52,855 bases of DNA from positions 1 through 52,855 of the forward strand of contig NZ_JADKYS010000003.1 of the NCBI RefSeq assembly GCF_015354345.1. The letters are read 5' to 3'. Positions 33,763 to 43,742 of the stretch are shown here, piece after piece. The DNA comes from Methylophilus sp. 14 (GTDB lineage: Bacteria; Pseudomonadota; Gammaproteobacteria; Burkholderiales; Methylophilaceae). How positions within the stretch are numbered: the stretch's first letter is position 1; the number at the start of each line of letters is the position of its first letter. The position numbers and the translations under genes are program-made. Under the pieces are notes generated by a model. It was not told the origin of the DNA. It searched no databases and saw nothing but the letters and a program-made list of their open reading frames with translations.

Positions 33763-35634
33763 ATGATGAAAATCAAAACTGCTTTTGGTATTGCTGCCAG
33801 CGTAGCGCTTGCCATGCCAGTACTGGCGTCAGCCGCCGCTGATCAAGAAACAGCGATGAAAGACCCAAACAACTGGGTGCATCCACGTGGTCAACACAAT
33901 AACCAGGGTTACAGCAGCCTGGCACAGATCAACAAAGGCAATATCAAAAACCTGAAAATGGCTTGGACATTCGCAACCGGTGTAAACCGTGGTCACGAAG
34001 GTTCTCCAGTGGTCGTCGGCAACATGATGTATCTGGTGTCTGCTTTCCCAAACAACGTTTACGCGCTGGATCTGAACGACAACCAGAAAATCGTTTGGTC
34101 TTACTTCCCTAAACAAGACCCAAGCGTTCAAGCGGTGCTGTGCTGTGACAACGTGACACGCGGCCTGGGCTTTGGCGATGGCAAAATCTTCCTGCAACAA
34201 AACGACGGTATGCTGGTGGCATTGGATGCCAAAGACGGCAAAAAACTGTGGGATGTTAAAAACACTGATCCAAAAGTCGGTGCAACCAACACTAACGCGC
34301 CACACGTGATCAAAGACAAAGTATTGACCGGTTGCTCAGGTGCTGAGTTCGGCGTACGTTGCTTTATCCAGGCTTACAACATCAAAGATGGTTCTACTGC
34401 ATGGAAAGCCTACTCAACAGGCCCAGACAGCGAAACATTGCATGACGCAAACACCAACAAAGACAACCCACTGTACAACGCACTGTCTGTTTATCAAGAC
34501 GTGAACGGTGGTAACAAAGAAGGCGGTTCTTTCAAGCGTCTGTCTGCTGACCAGATCAAAGGTGGCGAAAAAGAATTGGGTACACGTACCTGGTTGAAAC
34601 CACAAGCGATTAAAGACGGCTGGCAGCATGGTGGCGGTTCCGTATGGGGCTGGTGGCCATATGATGCACGTACAAACCTGGTTTACTACGGTGCGGGTAA
34701 CCCATCCGTTTGGAACCCGGACGTACGTCCAGGCGACAACAAATGGTCTATGACAGTGACTGCACGTGATCTGGACACTGGCGTGGCTAAATGGGCGATG
34801 CAAATGACACCACACGATGAGTGGGACTACGACGGCGTGAACGAAGTGATCCTGTTCGACAAAGGTGGCAAAACATACGCATGGCACCATGACCGTAACG
34901 GTTTCGCATACACATGGAATGCTGTGACTGGTACGCTGATTGCTGCTGAAAAAGTACATCCATTTGTTAACTGGGCGGCTGATGTTGACCTGAAAACAGG
35001 TGTGCCAAGCAAAGATGGTCGTTATTCTACTCACCAGGACTACAACGCCAAGGGTATCTGCCCGGCTGCGTTGGGTACTAAAGACCAACAGCCTGCGGCT
35101 TACTCACCAAAAACTGGTTTGATGTATTCTCCACTGAACCACGTATGTATGACATACGAGCCAGTTGAGTCTAAATACGTTGCTGGTCAACCATGGGTTG
35201 GTGCGACATTGACTATGTTTGCTGGTCCTGACGGCGTAATGGGTGGCTTCGGCGCTTATGATCCAATGACCAACAAAAAAGTGTGGTACAACAAAGAGAA
35301 ATTCTCTGCCTGGAGTGGTGCCTTGACGACCGCTTCTAACATCGTGTTCTACGGTACTTTGGATCGTTGGTTCAAAGCGGTTGATGCGCAAAGCGGTAAA
35401 GAACTGTGGAAGTTCCAAGTGGGTTCCGGTGCGATTGGTAACGCATTCACCTACGGTAACAAAGGCAAACAATACGTTGGTATCTTCTCAGGTATCGGTG
35501 GTTGGGCTGGTGTTGCGATGAACTTGGGTATGACAAGTGACACAGACGCACTGGGTGCTGCTGGTGGTTACAAAGAGTTGACCAAGTACAACGCTGCGCC
35601 TGGCGGCGGTGCACTGAACGTTTTCTCACTGTAA
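33763..35634 (+). CDS. xoxF: Lanthanide-dependent methanol dehydrogenase XoxF
   Basis: This 623-residue periplasmic PQQ quinoprotein oxidises methanol to formaldehyde or formate. A signal peptide ends near ASA-A (about residue 25), and an eight-bladed propeller follows with repeated W-docking motifs. Adjacent cysteines (VLCCDN) form the typical ring disulfide over PQQ. The diagnostic site is EWDYDGVNE: Asp355 is the catalytic Asp and Asp357 is the extra lanthanide ligand that is Ala in calcium-dependent MxaF. No xoxG cytochrome or xoxJ gene follows; the gene stands alone between its divergent regulator and a strong terminator. XoxF4-type enzymes of Methylophilaceae are the closest I recall. 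Confidence 0.92.
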   Translation: MMKIKTAFGIAASVALAMPVLASAAADQETAMKDPNNWVHPRGQHNNQGYSSLAQINKGNIKNLKMAWTFATGVNRGHEGSPVVVGNMMYLVSAFPNNVYALDLNDNQKIVWSYFPKQDPSVQAVLCCDNVTRGLGFGDGKIFLQQNDGMLVALDAKDGKKLWDVKNTDPKVGATNTNAPHVIKDKVLTGCSGAEFGVRCFIQAYNIKDGSTAWKAYSTGPDSETLHDANTNKDNPLYNALSVYQDVNGGNKEGGSFKRLSADQIKGGEKELGTRTWLKPQAIKDGWQHGGGSVWGWWPYDARTNLVYYGAGNPSVWNPDVRPGDNKWSMTVTARDLDTGVAKWAMQMTPHDEWDYDGVNEVILFDKGGKTYAWHHDRNGFAYTWNAVTGTLIAAEKVHPFVNWAADVDLKTGVPSKDGRYSTHQDYNAKGICPAALGTKDQQPAAYSPKTGLMYSPLNHVCMTYEPVESKYVAGQPWVGATLTMFAGPDGVMGGFGAYDPMTNKKVWYNKEKFSAWSGALTTASNIVFYGTLDRWFKAVDAQSGKELWKFQVGSGAIGNAFTYGNKGKQYVGIFSGIGGWAGVAMNLGMTSDTDALGAAGGYKELTKYNAAPGGGALNVFSL

Positions 35635-35680
35635 TTTGAGTTTGTCTTAAGTTACACGTAGTAATACGTTAGTCACACAA

Positions 35681-35708
35681 AACACCCTGCTTAGGCAGGG
35701 TGTTTTTT
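35681..35708 (+). terminator. Rho-independent terminator of xoxF
   Basis: AACACCCTGC (35681-35690) pairs perfectly with GCAGGGTGTT (35695-35704) over a TTAG loop, followed by a T-run. Confidence 0.9.
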
Positions 35709-35735
35709 TGTTTTTTAAACTTGAAAAATGTGCGT

Positions 35736-36611
35736 TTAACCGTAGATTTGTACGGTGTTTTCAGTGCGGATTTGCTGGAAAATCTGCAGGCGTTCTGGCG
35801 CAATCTGGCCGTTTTTAAAGGCGTCTAAGATAGCGCACTCTGGTTCATGTGTATGTGTGCAATTGTTGAATTTGCAATGGCCAATCAAGGGCCTGAACTC
35901 GACAAATGCATATTCCAGATCTGCTTCTTCGATGTGGTAAAGGCCAAACTCCTGCAAGCCGGGCGAGTCGATAATGGCGCTATCGCTGTCCAGGTGATAC
36001 AAATGCGTCGCCGTGGTGGTGTGTTTACCGCTATCGAGGGTAGCACTGATTTCTTGCGTTTTACTGCGAGCTTCTGGTAACAGGCTGTTAATAATGGTGG
36101 ATTTTCCCATGCCGGACTGGCCGACCAGCACGCTGGTGTGACCGCTCAACAAGGGTTTCAGGCTATCTACAGACGCTTTGGCATTGAGTTGCAGCGTCAG
36201 GTAACCCAGCGCGGCATATTGCTCCAGCTTTTGCATCGCTTGCGGGTTAGGTAAATCACATTTGTTGAGGATAATCACCGCGCGTATGCCTGCGGCTTCA
36301 GCCGCGACCAGGCAACGATTCAACAGGTCTTCATAGAAGCTTGGTTGTGTGGCCAGCACAATCAGGATTTGCGTGACGTTCGCCGCCAGGATTTTGCTTT
36401 TGAACGCATTGCTGCGGTAGAGCAGGGTGTTGCGGGCGGCGGTTTTCTCGATGACGCCTTCATTTTCTGAGGTGAGCGTGACCGTGACCTTGTCGCCTGC
36501 TGCGTTATCGACTTTCTTGCCGCGGGTGACGCAGCTGAGAATGCGGCCATCTGGTAATTCAACGTTATAACGCTTGCCATAGGCAGCGACGATAAGACCT
36601 TCTTGAGACAT
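35736..36611 (-). CDS. rsgA: Ribosome small subunit-dependent GTPase RsgA
   Basis: The 291-residue protein has an N-terminal OB fold (about 1-70), a circularly permuted GTPase domain with NKCDLP (about 117-122, G4) ahead of GQSGMGKST (about 163-171, G1) and DSPGLQEF (G3), and a C-terminal zinc site CKFNNCTHTHEPEC. It checks maturation of the 30S ribosomal subunit and releases RbfA. It is the last gene of an operon with the cytochrome c and M48 peptidase genes; only one base separates it from the cytochrome gene. Confidence 0.95.
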   Translation of the reverse strand: MSQEGLIVAAYGKRYNVELPDGRILSCVTRGKKVDNAAGDKVTVTLTSENEGVIEKTAARNTLLYRSNAFKSKILAANVTQILIVLATQPSFYEDLLNRCLVAAEAAGIRAVIILNKCDLPNPQAMQKLEQYAALGYLTLQLNAKASVDSLKPLLSGHTSVLVGQSGMGKSTIINSLLPEARSKTQEISATLDSGKHTTTATHLYHLDSDSAIIDSPGLQEFGLYHIEEADLEYAFVEFRPLIGHCKFNNCTHTHEPECAILDAFKNGQIAPERLQIFQQIRTENTVQIYG

Positions 36612-36612
36612 G

Positions 36613-36912
36613 CTAGAAATGATAGTAGGTGTGATTTAAATACTGTACCACTTGCTGCTCTTCATCATCAAACCATTTCAGGTTCAACATGGTGTTGCAA
36701 TTGGTGACCTGGGCTTTGAGCCCATTAAGTGAACGTACTTTGCGGTAATCGCGGGTATAAATGCCGCTACCATCGCCGCCATAACTGCTGGCATGGCAGC
36801 TGATGCAATGCGTGTTGACCAGTTTTTGTCCTGCTTGCAGCGTGTTATCTGCCGCGCTTGCGCTGAGACTTGCAAGCGCCGGCAATAAGCTGATCAGCAG
36901 GAGGCGTTTCAT
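36613..36912 (-). CDS. Small class I cytochrome c
   Basis: The 99-residue protein has a signal peptide (cleavage near SASA-A, residue 21), one haem motif CISCH (Cys36, Cys39, His40) and a candidate axial Met in NTMLNLKWFDDE. It is a monohaem periplasmic electron carrier. Its ATG overlaps the stop of the M48 peptidase gene (ATGA), so the two are translationally coupled. It lies about 1 kb from xoxF but on the other strand and in a different operon, so it is not an obvious xoxG. Confidence 0.85.
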   Translation of the reverse strand: MKRLLLISLLPALASLSASAADNTLQAGQKLVNTHCISCHASSYGGDGSGIYTRDYRKVRSLNGLKAQVTNCNTMLNLKWFDDEEQQVVQYLNHTYYHF

Positions 36913-38156
36913 GCGTAGGTTTGCAATTTGGCAATGCGCAGACTGGCAGGTGGGTGCGAGTCGTAAAACGCTGAATGTAGCGGATCAGGTGTCAGCGTAG
37001 AGGCGTTGTCGCGATAGAGCTTGACCAGCGCATCGATCAAAAACTGAGGCCTGGATTGCTGTGCTGCATAGTGGTCGGCCTCAAACTCGTTGGTGCGAGA
37101 GTAGGCCGCCAGCAATGGACGCAGAATAAACATGAATACCGGGGATACCAGCACAAACAACAACAAAGCCATATGATTGCTAGCTTCTGCTACGCCCAGA
37201 CCGGTAAAAAACCACTCTTGTTTGATCAGGTAACCCAGCAGGGCCAGGCCCAGCAGGCTCAGGCCAAACATCATGACGATACGTTTGATCACATGCTGAT
37301 GCTTGAAGTGGCCCAGTTCATGCGCCAGCACGGCTTCGATTTCGTCGGCGCTGAGTTTCTCCAGCAGGGTATCAAAAAACACCACGCGTTTATTTTTGCC
37401 AAAACCGGTAAAGTAGGCGTTGCCGTGGCCAGAACGTGTCGAGCCATCCATCACAAACAGGCCCTGGCTGGCAAAGCCGCATTTCTGTAACAGCGCTTCA
37501 ATACGTGATTTCAGCGTCTGGTCTTGCATGGGCGTAAATTTGTTAAATAACGGTGCAATCCAGATTGGATAAACCGCTAGCATAAACAGGTTAAAGGCGC
37601 TCCAGATCAGCCACAGGTAGAGCCACCACCAGTCGCCAGCGCCTTGCATCAGCCACAGCGCAATGAACAGAATAGGGCCGCCAAGCAGCAGGCCAACAAT
37701 CGTATGCTTGACCAGGTCACCAAAAAACATGCCGCGCGACATTTTGTTAAAGCCGAATTTTTCGTCGACATTAAAGGTCTGGATGTAATCAAACGGCAGG
37801 GTAGCTGCGCCAGAAATCAGCATGGCGGAGCAAATCACCAGTGCGCCGCGAATAATATCGTGTGCGGGTAACCATTGTTGCCAGGCCTGGTCCAGCACCT
37901 GCAAGACGCCACCCAGTGTCAACGCCAGCAAAACCACGGCTTCGATCACAGTTTCGCTCAAACGCAATTTGACCTTGGCCGTGGTGTAATCGGCGGCGCG
38001 CTGATGCGCTTCCAGGCTAATGGTCTGGCTAAATGCGGCAGGCACTTGCTGGCGGTGTTGCTGGATATGACGCACATGGCGCAAGCCCAGCCAGACACGG
38101 ATAGCGAGGCTGACGATAATCACGGCGACAAAAATTTGAGTAAAGAGTGCGGACAT
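36909..38156 (-). CDS. M48-family membrane metallopeptidase (Ste24-like)
   Basis: The 415-residue protein has several membrane helices and the zinc motif HELGH (His279, Glu280, His283) with the third ligand region NEFEADHYA near 360. It belongs to the Ste24/CAAX-protease-like branch of M48, larger than HtpX, and should cleave membrane proteins at the cytoplasmic side. It is the first gene of the operon with the cytochrome c and rsgA, and is divergent from orn. This arrangement is common in betaproteobacteria. Confidence 0.88.
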   Translation of the reverse strand: MSALFTQIFVAVIIVSLAIRVWLGLRHVRHIQQHRQQVPAAFSQTISLEAHQRAADYTTAKVKLRLSETVIEAVVLLALTLGGVLQVLDQAWQQWLPAHDIIRGALVICSAMLISGAATLPFDYIQTFNVDEKFGFNKMSRGMFFGDLVKHTIVGLLLGGPILFIALWLMQGAGDWWWLYLWLIWSAFNLFMLAVYPIWIAPLFNKFTPMQDQTLKSRIEALLQKCGFASQGLFVMDGSTRSGHGNAYFTGFGKNKRVVFFDTLLEKLSADEIEAVLAHELGHFKHQHVIKRIVMMFGLSLLGLALLGYLIKQEWFFTGLGVAEASNHMALLLFVLVSPVFMFILRPLLAAYSRTNEFEADHYAAQQSRPQFLIDALVKLYRDNASTLTPDPLHSAFYDSHPPASLRIAKLQTYA

Positions 38157-38248
38157 AGCAAAGGATGGTTTGTAAGTGGTGACAGTTAGCTATTTTGATG
38201 GATTTAACTCCACCTTGTTCACTGAACTGAATATAATGTTTCATTTTA

Positions 38249-38842
38249 ATGGAAATCATGACGAGAGGCACTCAATTGGCAAGTAATCAGGACAATTTAA
38301 TCTGGCTGGATATGGAAATGAGTGGTTTGCTGCCTGACACAGACCGCATTCTGGAACTGGCTGCCGTCGTCACCGATGCGCAATTGAATGTGATTGCGGA
38401 GTCACCCGTATTGGTTGTACATCAGTCGGATGCTGTGCTGGATGGTATGGATGCCTGGAACAAAGGCACGCATGGCCGCAGCGGCTTGATCGATAAAGTC
38501 AAAGCTTCTACTTTGGACGAGGAAGCCGCGACCGATGCCATGCTGGCGTTTTTAAAAGAACATGTGCCAGCAGGCAAGTCACCGATGTGTGGTAACTCCA
38601 TCTGTCAGGACCGCCGTTTTATGGCGCGTTATATGCCGCGCCTGGAAGCGTTTTTCCACTACCGTAACCTGGATGTGAGTGTGTTTAAAGAGTTATCCCG
38701 CCGTTGGCGTCCGGATATCTATGCTGGCTTTAAAAAGGCCAGCCGTCATGAAGCATTGGCCGATATCTATGAGTCGATTGATGAACTCAAGTATTACCGC
38801 GAACACTTTTTGAATATGACGCCGCCTGCCAAAGCGGAATAA
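38249..38842 (+). CDS. orn: Oligoribonuclease
   Basis: Orn is a 3'-5' exonuclease that turns RNA dinucleotides into mononucleotides. The DEDDh residues are visible: WLDMEMSGL at the start, the [10 protein letters not shown] region in the middle and [10 protein letters not shown] near the end. The frame gives 197 residues from ATG 38249, but Orn normally starts just before [12 protein letters not shown] 38276, seven bases after GAGAGG (38263-38268), is an attractive start giving 188 residues, closer to the family length; ATG 38258 is a third option. Confidence 0.93.
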   Translation: MEIMTRGTQLASNQDNLIWLDMEMSGLLPDTDRILELAAVVTDAQLNVIAESPVLVVHQSDAVLDGMDAWNKGTHGRSGLIDKVKASTLDEEAATDAMLAFLKEHVPAGKSPMCGNSICQDRRFMARYMPRLEAFFHYRNLDVSVFKELSRRWRPDIYAGFKKASRHEALADIYESIDELKYYREHFLNMTPPAKAE

Positions 38843-38861
38843 GGTTTCAAGAGATTCAAGC

Positions 38862-38889
38862 GAAAAAAAAGACGCCTATTTGGCGTCTT
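38862..38889 (-). terminator. Terminator for glgA (minus strand)
   Basis: AAGACGCC (38869-38876) pairs with GGCGTCTT (38882-38889). On the minus strand the hairpin is followed by eight T, so it fits glgA, which ends about 100 bases before. On the plus strand there is no T-run for orn. Confidence 0.8.
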
Positions 38890-38989
38890 GAGGGAGGAGA
38901 AGTTAGCTTTGGAGAAGCTTGATTAGTAATAAGCACCTTCTGTGCCAACTTTCCTTCACTTTTTCGTGAAACTCTGTAAGTAATTGTTT

Positions 38990-40441
38990 TTAAATATCTA
39001 ACAAGTCCTGGTATAAATCCAAGTAGTGTTTTGCACTGGTTTCCCAGCTCACATCCTGTTGCATGGCCTGTTTTTGCAGCTGTTTCCACTGACCATTATT
39101 GGCATAAATCTGTATCGCTTGCTTTAATGTGACCAAAAGTGTCGATGGATTATTTTCCGCTAGTACCAATCCTGTCATGGTGTCTGGTAGTGTGCCGTCC
39201 GCGGCAAGCGCTCCCCCTTGCACCGAGTCTGCCAGCCCACCTGTATTGGCGACCACCGGGATAGTGCCATAACGCAGGCCATACATCTGGTTTAAACCAC
39301 ATGGTTCAAAGCGGGATGGCATGACAAAAATATCGGTCCCGGCCATGATGCGGTGGGACAAGGGTTCGTTATAGCCGATGGTGACGGCAACCTGACCTGG
39401 ATATTGCTGCATCAGCGCTAGGTATTGCTGCTCGAGCACAGGTTCACCACTGCCTAAAACCGCCAACTGGCAACCGCTGGCAAGCAGTTCGTGTGCAATT
39501 TCGACCAGTATATCCAGGCCTTTCTGGTGCGTTAACCGGCTGACCACCCCGAGTAATGGTGCATTGGGCAATGGCTGCAATCCCAATTCTGCCTGCAGTG
39601 CCTGTTTCACGGTGCTTTTGGCTTGCAGTGTGCTGGCATCATAGTTGGCAGGCAGGTAAGGGTCAGTTGCCGGATCCCAGACCTGAGTATCTATGCCGTT
39701 CAGTATGCCAGTGAGATCGTCTACGCGATGCTGCAATAATCCCTGAAAGCCAAAACCAAATTGTTCGGTTTGAATTTCTTTGGCATAGGTCGGGCTGACA
39801 GTGGAGAGCGCTGTGGCGTAATACAAGCCTGCTTTCATAAATGACAGGTGACCATAAAACTCGTAACCGGCAGGTTGAAAGTCCTGATCGTCCAGGGTGA
39901 GACGATGACGCCAGTCCGCATGAAAGTTGCCCTGAAATGCCAGGTTGTGAATACTGAACACAGACTTTGCCAGGCTGCCCATTTGTTGCATATAGTAAGG
40001 CGTCAGGCCGGTTTGCCAATCGTTGCAATGCACAATATCGGGTTGCCACGATTGCAGCATGTTAGGGACTGCCAGCATGGCGGCGACTTTGGATAGCAGG
40101 CCAAAACGCAGCGGGTTATCCTGCCAGTCGCCATATTGCGGATGATGGTAAGGACCACCATAACGGTCATACAGGGCCGGATAATCAATCAGAAGCAGCG
40201 GGATACGGGTGCCGGGCAGGGTGGTCTGATAGATGTCACAACGTACGTCATGAAAGGCTTGCAGGCTGCCTAGCCGCTGGGGGGCATCACATTGCGCCAG
40301 AATGCCGCGGTACGCAGGTAGCAGAATCTGGACATCTACGCCTGCTGTCGCCAGGGCGGCGGGTAACGCACCACTGACATCTGCCAAGCCTCCTGTTTTG
40401 ATTAATGGGAAAATTTCTGAGGTAGCAAATAGTAAACGCAA
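38990..40441 (-). CDS. glgA: Glycogen synthase
   Basis: The 483-residue GT5 enzyme builds alpha-1,4-glucan from ADP-glucose. The ADP-glucose binding motif KTGGLADV begins at Lys15, and the C-terminal GT-B half shows SRLTHQKGLDIL and the PSRFEPCGLNQMYGLRYG region with its catalytic Glu. It is full length for bacterial GlgA. It stands alone here; no other glycogen genes are in the window. It is divergent from crcB across about 90 bases. Confidence 0.94.
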   Translation of the reverse strand: MRLLFATSEIFPLIKTGGLADVSGALPAALATAGVDVQILLPAYRGILAQCDAPQRLGSLQAFHDVRCDIYQTTLPGTRIPLLLIDYPALYDRYGGPYHHPQYGDWQDNPLRFGLLSKVAAMLAVPNMLQSWQPDIVHCNDWQTGLTPYYMQQMGSLAKSVFSIHNLAFQGNFHADWRHRLTLDDQDFQPAGYEFYGHLSFMKAGLYYATALSTVSPTYAKEIQTEQFGFGFQGLLQHRVDDLTGILNGIDTQVWDPATDPYLPANYDASTLQAKSTVKQALQAELGLQPLPNAPLLGVVSRLTHQKGLDILVEIAHELLASGCQLAVLGSGEPVLEQQYLALMQQYPGQVAVTIGYNEPLSHRIMAGTDIFVMPSRFEPCGLNQMYGLRYGTIPVVANTGGLADSVQGGALAADGTLPDTMTGLVLAENNPSTLLVTLKQAIQIYANNGQWKQLQKQAMQQDVSWETSAKHYLDLYQDLLDI

Positions 40442-40530
40442 GGCAATCTCTTTAAATCAACAGGCGGTGGGAGCTGAATGGTTTAAAACTTATGATACAT
40501 TGCCTGCTAACGTTTTAGAAGGACAATAAA

Positions 40531-40908
40531 ATGAAATCTTGGTTGATGGTCGGATTAGGGTCGGCATTGGGCGCGTGGGCGCGTTGGGGGCTGTCTGCCT
40601 GGCTCAATTCGATAGGCATGATTCCATTAGGCACCCTGATGGCCAATGCGATTGGTGGTTTTTTAATGGGGATTGCGTTGGCTTTATTTCAAACTATGCC
40701 ACAACTGTCCCATGAGTGGCGCCTGTTTATTGCCATGGGTTTTTTAGGCGGGTTGACTACGTTTTCCACTTTTTCGGCACAAGCGTTTGTGTTGCTGCAA
40801 AAGCAAGCCTATATGTGGGTAGGGCTGCATATTTTCACCCATGTGGTGGTTTCAATACTGCTGACCATCATCGGTTATTGGTGCGTGATTCGCTGGCAAG
40901 GGGCATAA
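40531..40908 (+). CDS. crcB: Fluoride channel CrcB/Fluc
   Basis: The 125-residue protein has four membrane helices and the family motifs GxxxGAxxRwg near the start (GSALGAWARWGLS), NaiGgFlmG (about residues 38-46) and GGLTTFSTFS (about 73-82). It exports fluoride as a dual-topology dimer. AAGGAC precedes the ATG. I looked for the fluoride (crcB) riboswitch in the 89-base leader and did not find it. Confidence 0.93.
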   Translation: MKSWLMVGLGSALGAWARWGLSAWLNSIGMIPLGTLMANAIGGFLMGIALALFQTMPQLSHEWRLFIAMGFLGGLTTFSTFSAQAFVLLQKQAYMWVGLHIFTHVVVSILLTIIGYWCVIRWQGA

Positions 40909-40939
40909 GCCACTAAAGGATATAAACAGAAGGGATGTA

Positions 40940-40969
40940 AAAAAAGAGGGCCGTGAGGCCCTCTTTTTT
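40940..40969. terminator. Bidirectional terminator between crcB and rne
   Basis: AAAAAAGAGGGCC pairs with GGCCCTCTTTTTT around GTGA; flanking A and T runs serve both converging genes. Confidence 0.9.
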
Positions 40970-40994
40970 ATGGCAGTGATCTGCGAAGCACTGA

Positions 40995-43742
40995 TTATTT
41001 CTGGGTTTCAACCATGACCAGGCTTGGCTCTTCTGCCGCTTTTTCGTCTTTCTTCCACTTGGCAGCGTTACGCGGTTTTTTCGCTTTGGCTACCGTTTCT
41101 GCTGGCGCAGCGACAGGCTCAGACTTGGTTTCTACCAATTGAATACCTGCATCTGCGGCGCCTTCAGTCGTGGCGTTTGCTTTGGTGGTGGTTTTGCGTT
41201 TGCGCGCCGGTTTTTTCTGCGGCGCTTCTGATGCTGCCTCAGTATTCGCAACGGTTGCTGCCGCTGTTTCCACTAACTCAATCGCTGGCGCATCGGCGCT
41301 GTCTGCCACGCGTTTTCCACGTGCTTTGCTGGTTTTACCACCACGTGAACGGCTACGCGGTGACTTCTCCGCAACTGCATCTTCAGCCGTAGCCTGGCCA
41401 GTCGTCTCTACTACCTCGGTGTTTGCCGCGGCAGCTTCCGCTTTCACTGCTGGTTTTTTCACTTCAGGTGTTTTTGCTACAGGCTCAGTCGCTGCTGCTT
41501 CTGCTTTGGCAACAGGGGCTGCTGGCGCAACGGCTGGTGCCGTTTCAGCGACAACCACTGGCGCTGCTGCAACTGTTTCGGTCGCTACGGCGTTGATTGT
41601 TGCTTCAGCATTGGCCTGGTTGGGCGCATCATCACGCTGACGGCGATCACGGCGGCCATGACGGTTGCGACGATTGCCGCGTTCACCACGCTCCTGTTTG
41701 TTGTCACCGCTTTGTGAGGTCAATGCCGGTTGATTGGCATCTGCTTTCACCTCTTGTGATTGCTGCTGTTGACGGTCCTGTCTTTCTTTCTGCGCTGGTC
41801 TGTCTTGTTGCTGACGGTCCTGTTGTTGACGGTCTTGTTGTTGACGCTCTTGGCGAGGCTTGTGCGCGTTTTCCTGTTGATCTTTCTGTTCTTTAGGCTG
41901 GCGTTCACCTGTTGGACGCTCATTGCGGTCCTGTTGGCGTTCGCGCTGACGATCACGTTGGCGGTTACGATTCTTGTTACGGTCACGGCCTTGCTCTTTG
42001 GTTTCGCGGGCTGGTTTTGCAACTTCCTGCACGGCCTCTTTTTCTTCCAGGCCCAACCAGGATTTAATCACGCCAAAGAATGATTTTTTCTGCTCAGCCA
42101 CGGGTGCCGCAACAGGTTTTTCTTCCACAATCGGCGCAGCAGTCGCTGGCGTAATGCCTTTCACCACGGCTTCAGCCTTGGCTGGCGCAGCGGCTTGTTG
42201 CTGGCTGTGCTGGTAATCAGACTCGCTAGGCAGGTCTACCATTTTGTAGCTGGCCTGCATGGTGTCTTCATTCACATCATCGAGGCGAATGCGCAAGATG
42301 TTGTAATTAGGCGTTTCCAGATGAATGTTTGGAATCAGCACGACTTCAACGCCAGTACGCTGCTCGATTTTGTGGATGTCTGCGCGTTTTTCATTCAGCA
42401 GGAACGTCGCAGCTTCTACTGGCAACTGCACTTGAATAATCGCGCTGTTTTCTTTCATGGCTTCTTCTTGCGTGATACGCAGAATATGCAATGCTGTCGA
42501 TTCAATGCCGCGGATATGACCCGTGCCGTTACAACGTGGGCAGGTCATGTGGTTGGTTTCACCCAGGCTTGGGCGCAAACGCTGGCGAGACATTTCAAGC
42601 AAGCCAAAACGTGAGATCTTACCCATTTGAACGCGGGCGCGGTCGTGGTGCAGGGCGTCACGCAATGCATTTTCCACTTCACGCTGGTTGCGCTGGTTTT
42701 CCATGTCAATAAAGTCGATCACCACCAGGCCGCCCAGATCGCGCAGGCGCATCTGGCGTGCCACTTCTTCAGCGGCTTCGAGGTTAGTGTTGAACGCAGT
42801 TTGTTCAATGTCCGCGCCTTTGATCGAGCGGCCGGAGTTGACGTCGATAGAGACCAGCGCTTCGGTATGGTCAATCACAATCGCGCCGCCGGATGGCAGG
42901 CGGACTTCACGCGCAAATGCAGATTCGATCTGATGCTCGATCTGGAAGCGTGAGAACAGCGGGATTTCGTCCTGATACAGTTTGACGCGGGTCACATTGC
43001 CCGGCATCACGTGGTTCATAAACTGCAATGCTTGCTCGTGGACGTCAGCGGTATCGATCAGGATTTCACCAATGTCAGCGCTAAAGTAATCGCGAATGGC
43101 ACGAATCACCAGGCTGCTTTCCTGGTAGATCAGGTAGGCGCCAGGCTGGAAGTTAGAAGCATCTTCAATCGCCTGCCATAGTTGGGACAAGTAGTTTAAA
43201 TCCCATTGCAGCTCTTCTGCGTTACGGCCAATACCGGCTGTACGCGCAATAATACTCATGCCGTTAGGCACTTCCAGTTGTGCCATGGTGTCACGCAATT
43301 CGTTGCGCTCTTCACCTTCCACACGGCGTGAAACACCACCTCCGCGTGGGTTGTTCGGCATCAGCACCAGGTAACGGCCAGCCAGTGAGATAAAGGTAGT
43401 CAGGGCGGCGCCTTTGCTGCCGCGCTCGTCTTTGTCTACCTGAACAATGACTTCCTGGCCTTCTTTGATCACATCCTGAATACGGGCGCGGCCTTCAGGT
43501 TTGTCCTGGAAATAGCTGCGAGCGATTTCCTTAAAAGGCAAAAAGCCGTGTCTGTCAGTACCGTAGTCGACAAACGCGGCTTCCAGCGAAGGTTCAATGC
43601 GTGTAATGACGCCTTTGTAGATATTACTTTTGCGCTGTTCTTTACCAGCGTGTTCAATATCCAGGTCGATGAGTTTTTGTCCATCAACAATCGCAACGCG
43701 CAATTCTTCTGATTGCGTTGCGTTAAACAACATTCTTTTCAT
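40995..43742 (-). CDS. rne: Ribonuclease E
   Basis: The 915-residue endoribonuclease starts rRNA, tRNA and mRNA processing and scaffolds the degradosome. The N-terminal half has the S1 domain (about 35-120), a catalytic DNase I-like part with SIDVNSG and [10 protein letters not shown] Asp residues, and the zinc link C401-P-R-C404. The C-terminal 400 residues are disordered, with an Arg/Gln-rich RNA-binding stretch that includes repeated QQQDR units (about 630-665) and Ala/Val/Glu-rich segments, and the end LVMVETQK. It is divergent from rluC, as in many proteobacteria. Confidence 0.95.
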   Translation of the reverse strand: MKRMLFNATQSEELRVAIVDGQKLIDLDIEHAGKEQRKSNIYKGVITRIEPSLEAAFVDYGTDRHGFLPFKEIARSYFQDKPEGRARIQDVIKEGQEVIVQVDKDERGSKGAALTTFISLAGRYLVLMPNNPRGGGVSRRVEGEERNELRDTMAQLEVPNGMSIIARTAGIGRNAEELQWDLNYLSQLWQAIEDASNFQPGAYLIYQESSLVIRAIRDYFSADIGEILIDTADVHEQALQFMNHVMPGNVTRVKLYQDEIPLFSRFQIEHQIESAFAREVRLPSGGAIVIDHTEALVSIDVNSGRSIKGADIEQTAFNTNLEAAEEVARQMRLRDLGGLVVIDFIDMENQRNQREVENALRDALHHDRARVQMGKISRFGLLEMSRQRLRPSLGETNHMTCPRCNGTGHIRGIESTALHILRITQEEAMKENSAIIQVQLPVEAATFLLNEKRADIHKIEQRTGVEVVLIPNIHLETPNYNILRIRLDDVNEDTMQASYKMVDLPSESDYQHSQQQAAAPAKAEAVVKGITPATAAPIVEEKPVAAPVAEQKKSFFGVIKSWLGLEEKEAVQEVAKPARETKEQGRDRNKNRNRQRDRQRERQQDRNERPTGERQPKEQKDQQENAHKPRQERQQQDRQQQDRQQQDRPAQKERQDRQQQQSQEVKADANQPALTSQSGDNKQERGERGNRRNRHGRRDRRQRDDAPNQANAEATINAVATETVAAAPVVVAETAPAVAPAAPVAKAEAAATEPVAKTPEVKKPAVKAEAAAANTEVVETTGQATAEDAVAEKSPRSRSRGGKTSKARGKRVADSADAPAIELVETAAATVANTEAASEAPQKKPARKRKTTTKANATTEGAADAGIQLVETKSEPVAAPAETVAKAKKPRNAAKWKKDEKAAEEPSLVMVETQK

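Noticed and set aside
34414-35088. A 224-residue minus-strand frame inside xoxF
   Set aside because: Shadow of strong xoxF codon bias; no ribosome site and no domain.
40442-40530. Fluoride riboswitch in front of crcB
   Set aside because: The conserved riboswitch core is not present in the 89-base leader.
41170-41640. Long plus-strand frames opposite the RNase E tail
   Set aside because: They are shadows caused by the biased Ala/Val/Glu codons of the disordered tail on the other strand.
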